Below, piece after piece: positions 1 to 10,531 of a stretch of DNA of 64,000 nt; position 1 is the stretch's first letter, and each line of letters begins with the position of its first letter. The notes beneath the pieces are model-generated. The model worked only from the letters and a program-made list of their open reading frames with translations, was not told the DNA's origin and made no database searches. Both the position numbers and the translations under genes were made by a program. The stretch comes from Zobellella endophytica (GTDB lineage: Bacteria; Pseudomonadota; Gammaproteobacteria; Enterobacterales; Aeromonadaceae), in NCBI RefSeq assembly GCF_003012775.1, contig NZ_PXYG01000005.1, forward strand, positions 230,157-294,156. Reading direction: 5' to 3'.

Positions 1-1250
1 TGGGCATGGGGTATGTAGGTTTGCCTTTAGCTTTACGCTATAGCCATGTTGGTTTCAGAGTTTTAGGTATTGACATCGATAAAAGTAAAATCGAACAGCT
101 AAATAATGGGAAAAGCTATATCTCTCATATATCTGATAGTAATATTATATGTGCGATTAATAGTGGCTTTAGAGCAACTGATGATTTTTCTTTGGTTGCT
201 GAGTGTGATGCCCTTATATTATGTGTGCCTACACCACTAAACAAATACCGTGAGCCTGATATGCAATTTGTGATTAATACAACAGAATGCATTGTTCCTT
301 ATTTGCGCCATGGTCAAATTGTATCATTGGAAAGTACAACCTATCCCGGCACCACCGAAGAAGAGTTGCTTCCTCGCTTGGAAAAATCTGGACTTAGCGT
401 CGGTCTGGAACTATTTTTAGTGTATTCTCCTGAACGTGAAGATCCAGGGAATTCTGAATTTGAAACCTGCTGTATTCCTAAAATCATTGGCGGTTGCACT
501 CCTGATTGTCTAAAGGTTGGGGTAGCATTGTACCAACATGCTATCAATAAAATTATTCCCGTCAGTTCAACACGTACAGCGGAAATGACGAAGCTGTTGG
601 AAAATATACATAGAGCAGTGAATATTGGACTGGTTAATGAAATGAAAATAGTAGCCGATCGAATGGGAGTGGATATTTTTGAAGTTGTAGATGCAGCCGC
701 CACCAAGCCATTTGGCTTTACTCCTTATTACCCCGGGCCAGGTTTGGGAGGGCACTGCATTCCTATTGATCCATTTTATCTTACTTGGAAGGCTCGTGAG
801 TATGGTTTACATACCCGTTTCATAGAGCTTGCCGGTGAGGTAAATAGAGCCATGCCTGAGTATGTTTTAAATAAGCTGATTGAAGGTCTGAATAATCAGG
901 GTAAGGCTCTTAAAGGGTGTCAAATCTTGGTCTTGGGCGTTTCCTATAAAAAAAATGTGGATGATATGCGTGAGTCTCCTTCAGTAAAAATAATGGATCT
1001 GGTGCGTGATAAAGGAGGAATTGTTGCTTATAGTGACCCTCATGTACCAAAGTTCCCCAGAATGCGAGAACACTACTTTGATCTGCAAAGCGTACAGTTG
1101 ACTGTAGACAATATCAGGATGTTCGACGCAGTAGTACTGGCTACAGATCATGATTGCTTCAATTATGAAGGAATAAGAGAGAATGCTCAGTTAATTATTG
1201 ATAGTCGTGGAAAATATCGTGAGGCTGAAGATAACGTAATAAAGGCTTGA
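1..1250 (+). CDS. wbpA: UDP-N-acetylglucosamine 6-dehydrogenase (WbpA-like), 5'-truncated by the window edge
   Basis: This oxidises a UDP-N-acetylhexosamine to the uronic acid with NAD+, the first step of a UDP-2,3-diacetamido-uronate pathway. The reading frame is open from base 3 and begins in the dinucleotide-binding motif GMGYVGLP, so the true start lies just upstream of the window and probably 10-20 residues are missing. Counting from the Met at base 6, the helix [12 protein letters not shown] (about 189-200) and the catalytic loop GGHCIP with Cys251 are present, followed by the C-terminal UDP-binding domain (about 300-414). The next genes match WbpB, WbpD and WbpE, which favours UDP-GlcNAc over UDP-glucose as substrate. 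DNA is AT-rich like the rest of the cluster. A WecC-like UDP-ManNAc dehydrogenase is the main alternative. Confidence 0.85.
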   Translation, partial: GMGYVGLPLALRYSHVGFRVLGIDIDKSKIEQLNNGKSYISHISDSNIICAINSGFRATDDFSLVAECDALILCVPTPLNKYREPDMQFVINTTECIVPYLRHGQIVSLESTTYPGTTEEELLPRLEKSGLSVGLELFLVYSPEREDPGNSEFETCCIPKIIGGCTPDCLKVGVALYQHAINKIIPVSSTRTAEMTKLLENIHRAVNIGLVNEMKIVADRMGVDIFEVVDAAATKPFGFTPYYPGPGLGGHCIPIDPFYLTWKAREYGLHTRFIELAGEVNRAMPEYVLNKLIEGLNNQGKALKGCQILVLGVSYKKNVDDMRESPSVKIMDLVRDKGGIVAYSDPHVPKFPRMREHYFDLQSVQLTVDNIRMFDAVVLATDHDCFNYEGIRENAQLIIDSRGKYREAEDNVIKA

Positions 1251-1285
1251 GGTTTTTCAATAGAATGTCCTTTAAACTTTATTAA

Positions 1286-2242
<957 letters not shown>

Positions 2243-2297
2243 TCTTTCATTGTAATTGTACTTACTTTGTTATCCTTATTACTGTTAAGGTCATGTT

Positions 2298-2879
2298 ATG
2301 ATTTATAGTGCTCATCCAAGTGCAATTATTGATGATGGAGCGCAGATAGGCAATGGAACATGTATCTGGCACTTTGTTCATGTATGTGGTGGTGCTCATA
2401 TTGGTAGGAATGTTTCTTTAGGGCAGAATGTCTTTATAGGAAACAAAGTAAATATTGGTGATAATTGTAAAGTTCAAAATAATGTTTCAGTCTACGATAG
2501 TGTTACTTTGGAAGAGGGTGTTTTTTGCGGTCCCAGTATGGTGTTTACTAATGTACTCAACCCACGATCACTGATAGATAGAAAAAGTGAATACCGCAGT
2601 ACCTTAGTAAAAAAAGGCGCCACCTTGGGGGCAAACTGTACCATAGTATGTGGTATCACCATCGGTGAGTTTGCATTTATTGGGGCTGGAGCAGTAGTTA
2701 ATAGAAATGTGCCAGCCTATGCTCTGATGGTTGGGGTACCGGCCAGACAAATTGGTTGGATGAGTGAATTTGGAGAACGTTTGGCACTGCCAATCCAGGG
2801 GGAAGGAGTGGCTATTTGTATTCATAGTGGTGATAGTTATCTACTAAGCGGTAATAAGCTGACCAAGGTGAATGTATGA
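2298..2879 (+). CDS. wbpD: UDP-2-acetamido-3-amino-glucuronate N-acetyltransferase (WbpD-like, hexapeptide fold)
   Basis: This transfers acetyl from acetyl-CoA to the 3-amino group of the UDP-sugar. The 193-aa protein is almost entirely hexapeptide repeats forming a left-handed beta-helix (for example [24 protein letters not shown]), with the conserved stretch [14 protein letters not shown] near residues 78-91. It usually works as a trimer. The stop codon overlaps the next gene's start by 4 nt (ATGA), so translational coupling with the aminotransferase whose product it acetylates is likely. Confidence 0.82.
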   Translation: MIYSAHPSAIIDDGAQIGNGTCIWHFVHVCGGAHIGRNVSLGQNVFIGNKVNIGDNCKVQNNVSVYDSVTLEEGVFCGPSMVFTNVLNPRSLIDRKSEYRSTLVKKGATLGANCTIVCGITIGEFAFIGAGAVVNRNVPAYALMVGVPARQIGWMSEFGERLALPIQGEGVAICIHSGDSYLLSGNKLTKVNV

Positions 2880-4003
2880 TGCAGTTTATTGATCTTGCTG
2901 CACAGCAAGCACTCATCAAGGATAAGATAGATGCTGCTATTCAACAGGTTCTGTCTCATGGTCAATATATCCTTGGGCCAGAAGTGGCTGAGCTTGAGCA
3001 TAGACTGGCGGCATTTGTAGGAGCAAAGTACTGTATAACGGTTGCCAATGGCACTGATGCATTGCAAATAGCGCAAATGGCATTAGGTATAGGCATTGGG
3101 GATGAGGTGATTACCTCAGGGTTCGGTTACATCGCTGCTGCGGAAACTGCTGCTTTACTGGGAGCAAAACCTGTATATGTAGACATAGATCCTCGCACCT
3201 ACAATCTGGATCCAACCAAGCTGGAAGCTGCTATCACACCTCAAACCAAGGCCATTATTCCTATCTCTCTCTACGGCCAGTGTGCCGATTTCGATGCCAT
3301 TAATGCGATCGCCAATAAATATGGTCTTCCTGTAATAGAGGATGCTGCCCAAAGCTTTGGGGCCAGCTACAAGGGGAAACGATCCTGTAACCTGACCACT
3401 ATTGCTTGCACCAGCTTTTTCCCCAGTAAACCTCTTGGTTGCTATGGTGATGGAGGGGCTATTTTCACCAATGATGATGAGTTAGCGTTAGTTATGCGGC
3501 AAATTGCTCGCCATGGCCAGGATAGGCATTATCATCATATTCGGGTAGGTGTAAACAGCAGATTGGATACTTTACAAGCCGCTATATTATTGCAAAAATT
3601 GGATATATTTGACGATGAATTAATTAAGCGTCAGAAGATAGCTCTGCGTTACAATAATTTCTTTGAAGAGTTAGGTAGGAGCATGCACTCGAATATGATT
3701 GGTAATTTAATCATTCCCCCATATGTTGAACCTTATAATGTCAGTGCATGGGCGCAATATACTGTTAGACTAAATAATCGTGTTCAACTACAAGAAAAGC
3801 TTAGAGTGGCAGGCATACCAACAATTGTACACTACCCATGCACTCTCAATGAACAAGTCGCGTTAAAAGACGTAGATGTAAATCTTGAGGTTGGAGGTGA
3901 TGTTTCAACAGGAGTAATTAGCATTCCTATGTCGCCCTATCTTAGTGATAGGGACTTATCATTCATTATAAAGCCTTTGTCTGATTTTATTCAATCTCTT
4001 TAA
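2876..4003 (+). CDS. wbpE: UDP-2-acetamido-3-keto-glucuronate aminotransferase (WbpE-like, DegT/DnrJ/EryC1)
   Basis: A PLP-dependent sugar aminotransferase that converts the 3-keto sugar made by the WbpB-like enzyme to the 3-amino sugar. The PLP Schiff-base lysine is K185 within [14 protein letters not shown], the same position as in characterised WbpE; the phosphate-binding region NGTDALQIA is at 58-66 and the EDAAQ motif at 155-159. At 375 aa it is full length. Translation can start at either of two adjacent ATGs (2876 or 2879). It overlaps wbpD by 4 nt. No wbpI epimerase is visible here, so the final sugar isomer cannot be deduced. Confidence 0.85.
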   Translation: MMQFIDLAAQQALIKDKIDAAIQQVLSHGQYILGPEVAELEHRLAAFVGAKYCITVANGTDALQIAQMALGIGIGDEVITSGFGYIAAAETAALLGAKPVYVDIDPRTYNLDPTKLEAAITPQTKAIIPISLYGQCADFDAINAIANKYGLPVIEDAAQSFGASYKGKRSCNLTTIACTSFFPSKPLGCYGDGGAIFTNDDELALVMRQIARHGQDRHYHHIRVGVNSRLDTLQAAILLQKLDIFDDELIKRQKIALRYNNFFEELGRSMHSNMIGNLIIPPYVEPYNVSAWAQYTVRLNNRVQLQEKLRVAGIPTIVHYPCTLNEQVALKDVDVNLEVGGDVSTGVISIPMSPYLSDRDLSFIIKPLSDFIQSL

Positions 4004-4054
4004 TGTAAGTATGAATTAACTCTCAAATATTCCTTTGATATGTTGAAGGCTGAA

Positions 4055-5287
4055 ATGAAAAAAATCGTAATATTTACCAATGCATTTCCCTATCTTCCTG
4101 GCGAACAGTTTTTGGAAGAAGAAATGAAATTTTGGTCTGATGTTATATCTTGTGAGATTTTTATACTTCCTTGTCTTGCCAAGGGAATACCAAGGTATGT
4201 ACCTAAAAACATTACAGTGGACTTGTCATGCACAATAAACCATTCATGGGTTTGTTTTTTGCTCTATACAATTAAATCTTTTTTTGATAAACACTTATAT
4301 AAAGAAATTTTATATTTATGGAGCATTGGTAACCTTAATCTTTTTACTTTTCTTTCCGCGCTGAAATGTATATCCAGAACATTGAGGCTTAGTTATAAGA
4401 TAAGAAAATTTGTAAAATTAAATGGTGTAATTGATGTTGCATATTGTTACTGGAATGACGTGCAGTCTTATGCTGCCTGTCTTGTTAAACTTGATGGGTA
4501 TATAAATAAAGTAGTATCTAGAGTACATCGGTTTGATTTGTACGAAGAACAGAGGGACTTTAATTATATGCCTTTGAAACGACAGTTTGTTAGTATTTTT
4601 GATAAAGTATACTGTTTGTCTCAAGAAGGGATGATGTATTTTTTTAATAAATATCATGTGAGTTTACAGCGTGTATGTATTTCTCCTTTAGGAGTTAGGT
4701 TACCATCAGGTATGTCTAAGGCTAGTCTAGCTGGACATATCCATTTGGTGTCTTTGTCATATTGTGTTTCTGTAAAAAGAATAGATAAGATAATTAGTTC
4801 TCTGGTGGCTTTATCTAAAGAAGAACCTAGTTTGAAAATAAGGTGGACGCATATAGGTGAAGGGCCACTTTCTAATTATCTAGAAAATCTTTCTATAGAT
4901 TCATTTGATGGGGTGGATAATGTCGAATTTATGTTTTTAGGAGGGATCGATAATTTTAAGGTGAGAGAGTTCTTTATAAAAAATCGTATCGATCTATTAT
5001 TAAATGTTAGCGAATCTGAAGGTGTTCCAGTTTCTATAATGGAAGCTATGAGTTTCGGGGTTCCTGCTGTTGCTCCTGATGTAGGAGGTGTATCATATCT
5101 TGTTTCTAACAATTTAGGATACTTGATGAGTAATAATCCAAGTGTTGATGAAATAGTTAATGCCATCAAATGCATATATTATTCAGCAGATAACATGGTG
5201 ATGAGATGTGAAGTGCGAGAACATGTGGCCTTAAATTATAATGCAGAGAAGAATTATAGAGATTTTGTTGGCTCAATTAGTGAGTAG
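4055..5287 (+). CDS. Glycosyltransferase, GT4-like
   Basis: A cytoplasmic glycosyltransferase of the polysaccharide cluster. The C-terminal half has the GT-B nucleotide-sugar site, with ESEGVPVSIME carrying the E-x7-E motif and a following GVPAVAPDVGG stretch. The N-terminal acceptor domain is divergent. The start chosen is the ATG at 4055 (MKKIVIFTNAFPYLPGEQF), which has GAAGG just upstream; an in-frame ATG at 4040 would add five residues. Length is 410 aa. AT-rich codon usage matches its neighbours. Donor and acceptor cannot be predicted. Confidence 0.78.
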   Translation: MKKIVIFTNAFPYLPGEQFLEEEMKFWSDVISCEIFILPCLAKGIPRYVPKNITVDLSCTINHSWVCFLLYTIKSFFDKHLYKEILYLWSIGNLNLFTFLSALKCISRTLRLSYKIRKFVKLNGVIDVAYCYWNDVQSYAACLVKLDGYINKVVSRVHRFDLYEEQRDFNYMPLKRQFVSIFDKVYCLSQEGMMYFFNKYHVSLQRVCISPLGVRLPSGMSKASLAGHIHLVSLSYCVSVKRIDKIISSLVALSKEEPSLKIRWTHIGEGPLSNYLENLSIDSFDGVDNVEFMFLGGIDNFKVREFFIKNRIDLLLNVSESEGVPVSIMEAMSFGVPAVAPDVGGVSYLVSNNLGYLMSNNPSVDEIVNAIKCIYYSADNMVMRCEVREHVALNYNAEKNYRDFVGSISE

Positions 5288-5413
5288 TTTTTAAATAATC
5301 TATGATTTATACTGCGATCAATATTTTTACTTAGAGTAAAATCTTTTGTGCACTAGAGTAGTGGATGTAAATTGTTTCCAATAATTACAACGTCATATAA
5401 GGTAGGTCCATGT

Positions 5414-6541
5414 ATGGGTTATAATATTCAATGCATTGGAGTGAAAAAAATATTTGGGAAAAATTTTAAATTTGAAGTAAATGACACTTGGGTTACAGAG
5501 CTGAAGGAAACCCTTTTACTTTACGATGATTCCTTGGATAATAATATTGATGTTCTCATCGAAGTTACAACAAATGAGAGCTTTTATTTTGTAAGGTCTA
5601 ACAATCCGAAATCTTATAAAAGAAGCGATGATGGTTTTCAGGCTGATTTTGGACATGTCAAAGTGTCATGGAGTAACATAGACAAAAAGCCTTTAAAAGT
5701 ATCTTTGCATATTAAAGATAAGCGGCCCCTCCCCTTAATTGGATTTCTAAAAAAACTGTACTCGATGGAATATCCAACGACCGTCGAGTGGTTTGAACAA
5801 ATTTTACATGAACTTGTGTTGGTTCCATGTGTTTATTTTTTACCAGATCTAGCTGTTGTTCATGCTGCTAGTATAAGTAAGAATAATGAATGTGTTTTGC
5901 TTACAGGCACAGGTGGCGTGGGTAAGTCATCAGCATTACTTTCTTTTATTGGTGATGAAAGCATAAGTTTTATATCTGACGATATTGTTATCGTAGATAG
6001 TTTAGGGTCTGTCTATTCAAACTTTTCTTGGCCTAAAGTATATGGGTATAACTGTGATGGGAATGCATTAAAGGAAAAGATTTTAACTGGTAGAGGATGT
6101 TTAGATAGAATTCATTTTTATATAAAAAATAAGATTGATTCATCTAAGGTTAGAAGGAAAATAAGGCCTGATAAAATATTCAGCTCTTACTTAAAAACAT
6201 CTTGTAAGTTAAGGGGTGTTTATTTTTTGATTAGGGAGGATGTAGATAGTATAAAATTATCTACACTCGAACGAAACTCTTCTATAAAAATGGCTTGTAA
6301 TGTTATGAATGCTGAATATCAAGTGTTCCATAAGTTTATTGAATGGGAAGAGTATAATGCGGCTGCCTTAGGAGTATCCCCTTTAATTTCAATGGAAAAC
6401 GTGATCTCTAAATGGAAAAAAGTTATGAATGGGTCTTTTCCGATTTTGATTAACAAGGTAAGCATTCCTATAGATATTGAAAATGTAGAGTATCAAGAAA
6501 AAATAAAAAAAATAATTTATAATGATTTTGATTTCTGTTAA
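5414..6541 (+). CDS. P-loop protein resembling HPr kinase, in a polysaccharide cluster; function unassigned
   Basis: I do not recognise a specific family member. With the start at 5414 (375 aa; AAGGTAGG lies upstream, and a TTG at 5372 is an alternative), an N-terminal domain of about 150 residues has no motif I can name. It is followed by a Walker A motif GTGGVGKS (about 165-172) preceded by VVHAASI, then a possible metal/Walker B-like SDDIVIV (about 188-194). The 'HA-[ST]-loop-G-x-GKS' arrangement resembles HprK/P-like proteins found in some exopolysaccharide loci. It sits between a glycosyltransferase and the flippase. It could phosphorylate a sugar or protein, or regulate export; this is inference. 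Confidence 0.5.
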   Translation: MGYNIQCIGVKKIFGKNFKFEVNDTWVTELKETLLLYDDSLDNNIDVLIEVTTNESFYFVRSNNPKSYKRSDDGFQADFGHVKVSWSNIDKKPLKVSLHIKDKRPLPLIGFLKKLYSMEYPTTVEWFEQILHELVLVPCVYFLPDLAVVHAASISKNNECVLLTGTGGVGKSSALLSFIGDESISFISDDIVIVDSLGSVYSNFSWPKVYGYNCDGNALKEKILTGRGCLDRIHFYIKNKIDSSKVRRKIRPDKIFSSYLKTSCKLRGVYFLIREDVDSIKLSTLERNSSIKMACNVMNAEYQVFHKFIEWEEYNAAALGVSPLISMENVISKWKKVMNGSFPILINKVSIPIDIENVEYQEKIKKIIYNDFDFC

Positions 6542-6558
6542 TAGCTTTTTATTTCATT

Positions 6559-7890
6559 ATGGAACTTCTAGTGCGCGGTCTCGGTCTTAAAGAACTGTTC
6601 AAAAATGTACTCTTTGTTATAACTAGACAAATTGGTTCTGGTTTACTTCAAGTTATCACTTTGATTTTAATTGCTAGGACTTATGGGCCCGATGGCAATG
6701 GTGTTTACATGATAGCACTATTGTTACCAACAACGCTAGTAACTTTGTTAAGCTTTGGGGCTGCACCAGCAAATGTTTATTATTTGAGTGGAGGGAGGGT
6801 TAATACACTTGTAGCTTGGCGGAGTATATTAAAAATTTTTGTAGGAGGATCTGTAATTGGAGTGGTTTTAGGGGCGATGGTGATAATTTTCTTTTCAGGA
6901 AAATGGTTTCCTGAAATACCAAGCTTATTACTTTGGATATCCTTGCCAATATTTCCAGTTTCCTTATTGTTATCATTTGTTTTTAGCTTTTTTCAAGGGC
7001 TTCAGCAGTTCGATAAGTTTAATTATGTCCTACTACTCCATCCATTACTAGTACTGTTAACGGTTGTCTTAGTCATACTTTCTAACTTATATGAAGTTAA
7101 ATGGTTGATCGTGGCTTATCTTGTATCTTCCATTATTACGTTGTTGTTTGCTTTTTATAAATTGAAACCATTTTTAAACAATGGCAATCCCTTTGGTTTC
7201 ACCGACTATGATAGAACTATTCTTAGTTATGGTTGTAAAGTACATCTAAGTAATATTTTGTCTTTTGTTAATTACAAAGCTGATATTTTTTTAGTTAATT
7301 TTTATATTGGTCCCGTGGGCGTAGGTATCTACTTAGTAGCTGTTCAACTTTCTGAAAGGCTATGGCTACTTTCCCATGCCGTGGGCACAGTGCTTTTGCC
7401 TAGAATCTCACAATTATACAATGATGAGGATAAGCGAAAAGCCATTACACCATTGGTTACACGATGGGTTTTAATGATTACATTTTTATCCGCAGTATTC
7501 TTGTCTATAATTGCTTACCCTATTATCTCTATAGTATTTGGTGAGGTGTTTGTTTCTGCATATTATCCTTTTTTATTCCTTCTACCTGGTATCGTCGCTG
7601 GGTCTGCATCTCGCGTTATTGCAAATGATATAGCTGCGAGGGGACGGCCGGAGTTGAATTTTTATTCATCCTGTTTGGTTGTTTTTATAAATGTTTTAGG
7701 TAATTTTTTGTTGATTCCTAAGTATGGAATATCTGGAGCTGCAATTGCAACTACTATAGCATATATAATTAATTTTTTGTTACGTTTATTCACTCATCAT
7801 TACTTAACTAAAGTTCCAGTGTTAAACAATATATTAATTAATAAAAACGATATAAAACTACTTAAATCATGGGTTCTCAATAAGTTATAA
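6559..7890 (+). CDS. wzx: Lipid-linked oligosaccharide flippase, Wzx-like (MOP superfamily)
   Basis: The protein has 443 aa, mostly hydrophobic, with roughly twelve or more predicted transmembrane helices. An amphipathic N-terminus leads into VLFVITRQIGSGLLQVITLI, and there is a typical MOP-family stretch TYGPDGNGVYMIALLLP near residues 45-61. It would flip undecaprenyl-pyrophosphate-linked repeat units across the inner membrane. It follows the P-loop gene by 17 nt and precedes a glycosyltransferase. Wzx proteins are highly divergent, so this rests on topology and cluster context. No wzy polymerase is identified in the window. Confidence 0.75.
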   Translation: MELLVRGLGLKELFKNVLFVITRQIGSGLLQVITLILIARTYGPDGNGVYMIALLLPTTLVTLLSFGAAPANVYYLSGGRVNTLVAWRSILKIFVGGSVIGVVLGAMVIIFFSGKWFPEIPSLLLWISLPIFPVSLLLSFVFSFFQGLQQFDKFNYVLLLHPLLVLLTVVLVILSNLYEVKWLIVAYLVSSIITLLFAFYKLKPFLNNGNPFGFTDYDRTILSYGCKVHLSNILSFVNYKADIFLVNFYIGPVGVGIYLVAVQLSERLWLLSHAVGTVLLPRISQLYNDEDKRKAITPLVTRWVLMITFLSAVFLSIIAYPIISIVFGEVFVSAYYPFLFLLPGIVAGSASRVIANDIAARGRPELNFYSSCLVVFINVLGNFLLIPKYGISGAAIATTIAYIINFLLRLFTHHYLTKVPVLNNILINKNDIKLLKSWVLNKL

Positions 7891-8032
7891 TGTTCTTTTC
7901 ATCTTGGGTTTTATGCAAAACCTTTGTATGTTTTTAATTGTATACGTTTGATTTTTAGTTTCCTAAAGTAAAACGAAATTGATTTTTCAGATGGATAGCT
8001 ATTGTTAAAAGTAGATGTTTTATAAATAAAGG

Positions 8033-9151
8033 ATGGTGCTTTTGACTAATAATATAAAAATATTGCATGCTGCTGCGTTACTCAACCCACCTTCTGGCAT
8101 CATTAATCAGATGCATTGGGAACAGTATGCAGCTAATGCGTTAGGCTTTAAGTGGAAGGTTAAAATATTTTCACCTAAAGGAATAAAGGGGAAGAAATAT
8201 ATTTTCAAAGAGTCATCTCAAGTCAAATGTCAATCTGTAAGTGGATTGAAAAAAATTAAAAGTTGGTATTCTTTTAGAAAAGAATACTACGAATGGTTAG
8301 GGGAGCAAGAGCAATACTATGATGTTTTTCTTTTACGCTACTATGTTCATGACCCTTTTCAATATCGATTTGTTTCACGCTGTAAAAAGCCAGTTTACTT
8401 TGTCCATCATACTCTAGAGATACCCGAGCTTTCTTCCGAAAGCCTTTTTGGACGGGGGAGAGCCTGTTTGGAAAGTATACTGGGTGGTAAAACAATCCGA
8501 AAAGCAGCAGGTATTATTGGTGTAACACAAGAGATTTGTGATTATGAGAGATATAGAGCAGGGCAACTTAATAAGAAAAGTATAGTTTATCCCAACGCCA
8601 TTATGCTCAATTACTCGCCAGTCGAAGATAAGAGGCATTATACTCCTAATCTTTTATTTGTTTCCAGCTATTTTTATTCTTGGCATGGTTTAGATCTTTT
8701 GCTTAAAAGCATGGAAAAAAATAAAGATTCTTTCACTCTTCATTTGGTTGGTAAACTTTCAAAAAGTGACCATGAAGTTGCTAGCAGAGACAATAGGGTG
8801 GTTATTCATGGCCATAAAAATATTTCTGAGATAAGAAATATTGCAGCTGACTGTTGGCTTGGGATTTCATCTCTAGCTCTTGACCGTAAAAATATGCAAC
8901 AAGCTTGTACACTTAAAGTAAGAGAATACTTGGCCATGGGGTTACCAACATATGCAAATTACGAAGAGGTTTTTCCTGAAGAGTTCTTGTTTTATATAAA
9001 AGGAGATTGTTCTATTGAAAGAATTCTTGAAGCAGCAAGAAAAAATAGAAAATACTCTAGGCATATGATAAGTGAACTATCAGGTCCATATATCTCTAAA
9101 AAATCAACAGTTTTAAAACTGTATAATGATTTGATAAGTGATTTAAGTTGA
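8033..9151 (+). CDS. Glycosyltransferase family protein (GT-B-like)
   Basis: A 372-aa protein with a two-domain glycosyltransferase look. The N-terminal NNIKILHAAALLNPPSGI resembles the acceptor domain start, and the C-terminal KVREYLAMGLPTYANYEE stretch corresponds to the donor-binding loop of GT4-like enzymes, although a clean E-x7-E motif is missing. An ATG at 8033 sits only one base after AAAGG; the TTG at 8042 has better spacing and could be the real start. It is followed after 19 bp by the 18-copy TAGTTTT array. Substrate unknown. Confidence 0.68.
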   Translation: MVLLTNNIKILHAAALLNPPSGIINQMHWEQYAANALGFKWKVKIFSPKGIKGKKYIFKESSQVKCQSVSGLKKIKSWYSFRKEYYEWLGEQEQYYDVFLLRYYVHDPFQYRFVSRCKKPVYFVHHTLEIPELSSESLFGRGRACLESILGGKTIRKAAGIIGVTQEICDYERYRAGQLNKKSIVYPNAIMLNYSPVEDKRHYTPNLLFVSSYFYSWHGLDLLLKSMEKNKDSFTLHLVGKLSKSDHEVASRDNRVVIHGHKNISEIRNIAADCWLGISSLALDRKNMQQACTLKVREYLAMGLPTYANYEEVFPEEFLFYIKGDCSIERILEAARKNRKYSRHMISELSGPYISKKSTVLKLYNDLISDLS

Positions 9152-9170
9152 TAACGATTACAGTATGTCC

Positions 9171-9296
9171 TAGTTTTTAGTTTTTAGTTTTTAGTTTTTA
9201 GTTTTTAGTTTTTAGTTTTTAGTTTTTAGTTTTTAGTTTTTAGTTTTTAGTTTTTAGTTTTTAGTTTTTAGTTTTTAGTTTTTAGTTTTTAGTTTT
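9171..9296 (+). repeat. Perfect heptamer tandem array, (TAGTTTT) x 18
   Basis: Eighteen identical 7-bp units fill 126 bp exactly, between a glycosyltransferase stop codon (9151) and the next glycosyltransferase start (9331). There is no mismatch. The unit fits the pattern NAGYYYY shared with three other heptamer arrays in this window. The palindrome CAGTTTTAAAACTG at 9107-9120, at the end of the preceding gene, could be a remnant of an opposing arm, but this is weak. Perfect copies imply recent expansion by slippage. Confidence 0.98.
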
Positions 9297-9330
9297 CATT
9301 GATGTAATGCTTGACTTTAGGTTTTTTCTT

Positions 9331-10455
9331 ATGAATGTTGCTCTTATTGGTGTTTTAGCTAAAGATATATTAAATTTCAGGAAGGGCTTGATAGAGGACC
9401 TTGTTGAAAATAGCATTGATGTTTTTGTTTTTTCCATTGACTACACCGTTGAAAGTAAAGAAAGCATATTTAAGTTGGGTGCGACTCCTATATCTTACGA
9501 CTTCGACAGAACTGGAACTAATCCAATAAAAGATATAATTAATACACTCGCATTAAAAGAAAAGATAAAGTCAGTCTATCCAGATGTGGTTCTTTCTTTT
9601 TCCGTTAAACCTGTTATTTTTGGAACTCTTGCAGCAAAACTAGCTGGCGTTAAAAAGATATTCGGTATGCTAGAAGGGTTAGGGTATGTGTTTACTGAAC
9701 AGCCTACAGGTCTATCGAGCAAGGTTCGATTTCTAAGATTCACCCAAATTATGCTTTATCGAAGTAGTATACCGTTTTTAGAAATAATGTTTTTTCTGAA
9801 TCATGATGATGTATGCGATCTTGTCAGAAAATATGGTGTGAAAATTCATCATGCTGAAGTGTTGGGCGGGATAGGAGTCGATTTTAACGTATTTTCTTAT
9901 TCCAAGCCGAATTCCAATGAAGTATCATTTCTTTTTATTGGTCGATTGCTAAAAGAAAAAGGAATTAATGAGTTTATTGAGTCAGCTCTATTGGTGAGAG
10001 AAAAGTATCCTGAAGCTACATTTAAAATCCTAGGTGGGTTGGATAACGGGAATCCTGGTGGGTTAAGCAATAGCGATATAAACGATCTGATTCGGAAGGG
10101 AGCGATTGAACATTTTGGGTATGTATCTAATGTTTCTGAGTATATAGCTAAGTCAAGTGTGTTTGTGCTCCCTTCATATCGTGAAGGCTTTCCTCGCAGT
10201 ACTCAAGAGGCGATGGCCATCGGTCGGCCTGTTATTACTACTGATGTGCCGGGGTGTAGAGAAACCGTTGTTGATGGAGTGAATGGTTTTCTAGTTCCTC
10301 CGTGGTCTGCTGAAGCGATAGCAGAGAAAATGATTTATTTTATTGAAAACAGAGAAAAAATTGAAGAAATGGGGCTAGCTAGTTATAAAATGGCAAAGGA
10401 ACGATTTGACGTTAGAATAGTAAATAAAAAACTGATGAAAATGATGGGCTTGTAA
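9331..10455 (+). CDS. Glycosyltransferase family 4
   Basis: A GT-B glycosyltransferase with clear family features: FLFIGRLLKEKGINEF in the donor domain, then YREGFPRSTQEAMAIG with an E-x7-E motif, then VPGCRETVVDGVNGFLVPP. I choose the ATG at 9331 (MNVALIGVLAKDIL, 374 aa) because homologues begin with this beta strand; an in-frame ATG at 9307 lies only 11 bases beyond the heptamer array. It is the last AT-rich gene; GC-rich DNA begins within about 70 bp. It probably acts on the lipid-linked oligosaccharide. Donor unknown. Confidence 0.82.
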   Translation: MNVALIGVLAKDILNFRKGLIEDLVENSIDVFVFSIDYTVESKESIFKLGATPISYDFDRTGTNPIKDIINTLALKEKIKSVYPDVVLSFSVKPVIFGTLAAKLAGVKKIFGMLEGLGYVFTEQPTGLSSKVRFLRFTQIMLYRSSIPFLEIMFFLNHDDVCDLVRKYGVKIHHAEVLGGIGVDFNVFSYSKPNSNEVSFLFIGRLLKEKGINEFIESALLVREKYPEATFKILGGLDNGNPGGLSNSDINDLIRKGAIEHFGYVSNVSEYIAKSSVFVLPSYREGFPRSTQEAMAIGRPVITTDVPGCRETVVDGVNGFLVPPWSAEAIAEKMIYFIENREKIEEMGLASYKMAKERFDVRIVNKKLMKMMGL

Positions 10456-10531
10456 CAGCCAGAGCGTACTATACTACCTACTGATATTTAATACCAATAC
10501 GATCAGGCTTATCAAGAACAGGATGTTCGTT

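Noticed and set aside
6..8. ATG at base 6 as true start of the dehydrogenase
   Set aside because: It falls inside the dinucleotide-binding motif GMGYVGLP, so the gene begins upstream of the window.
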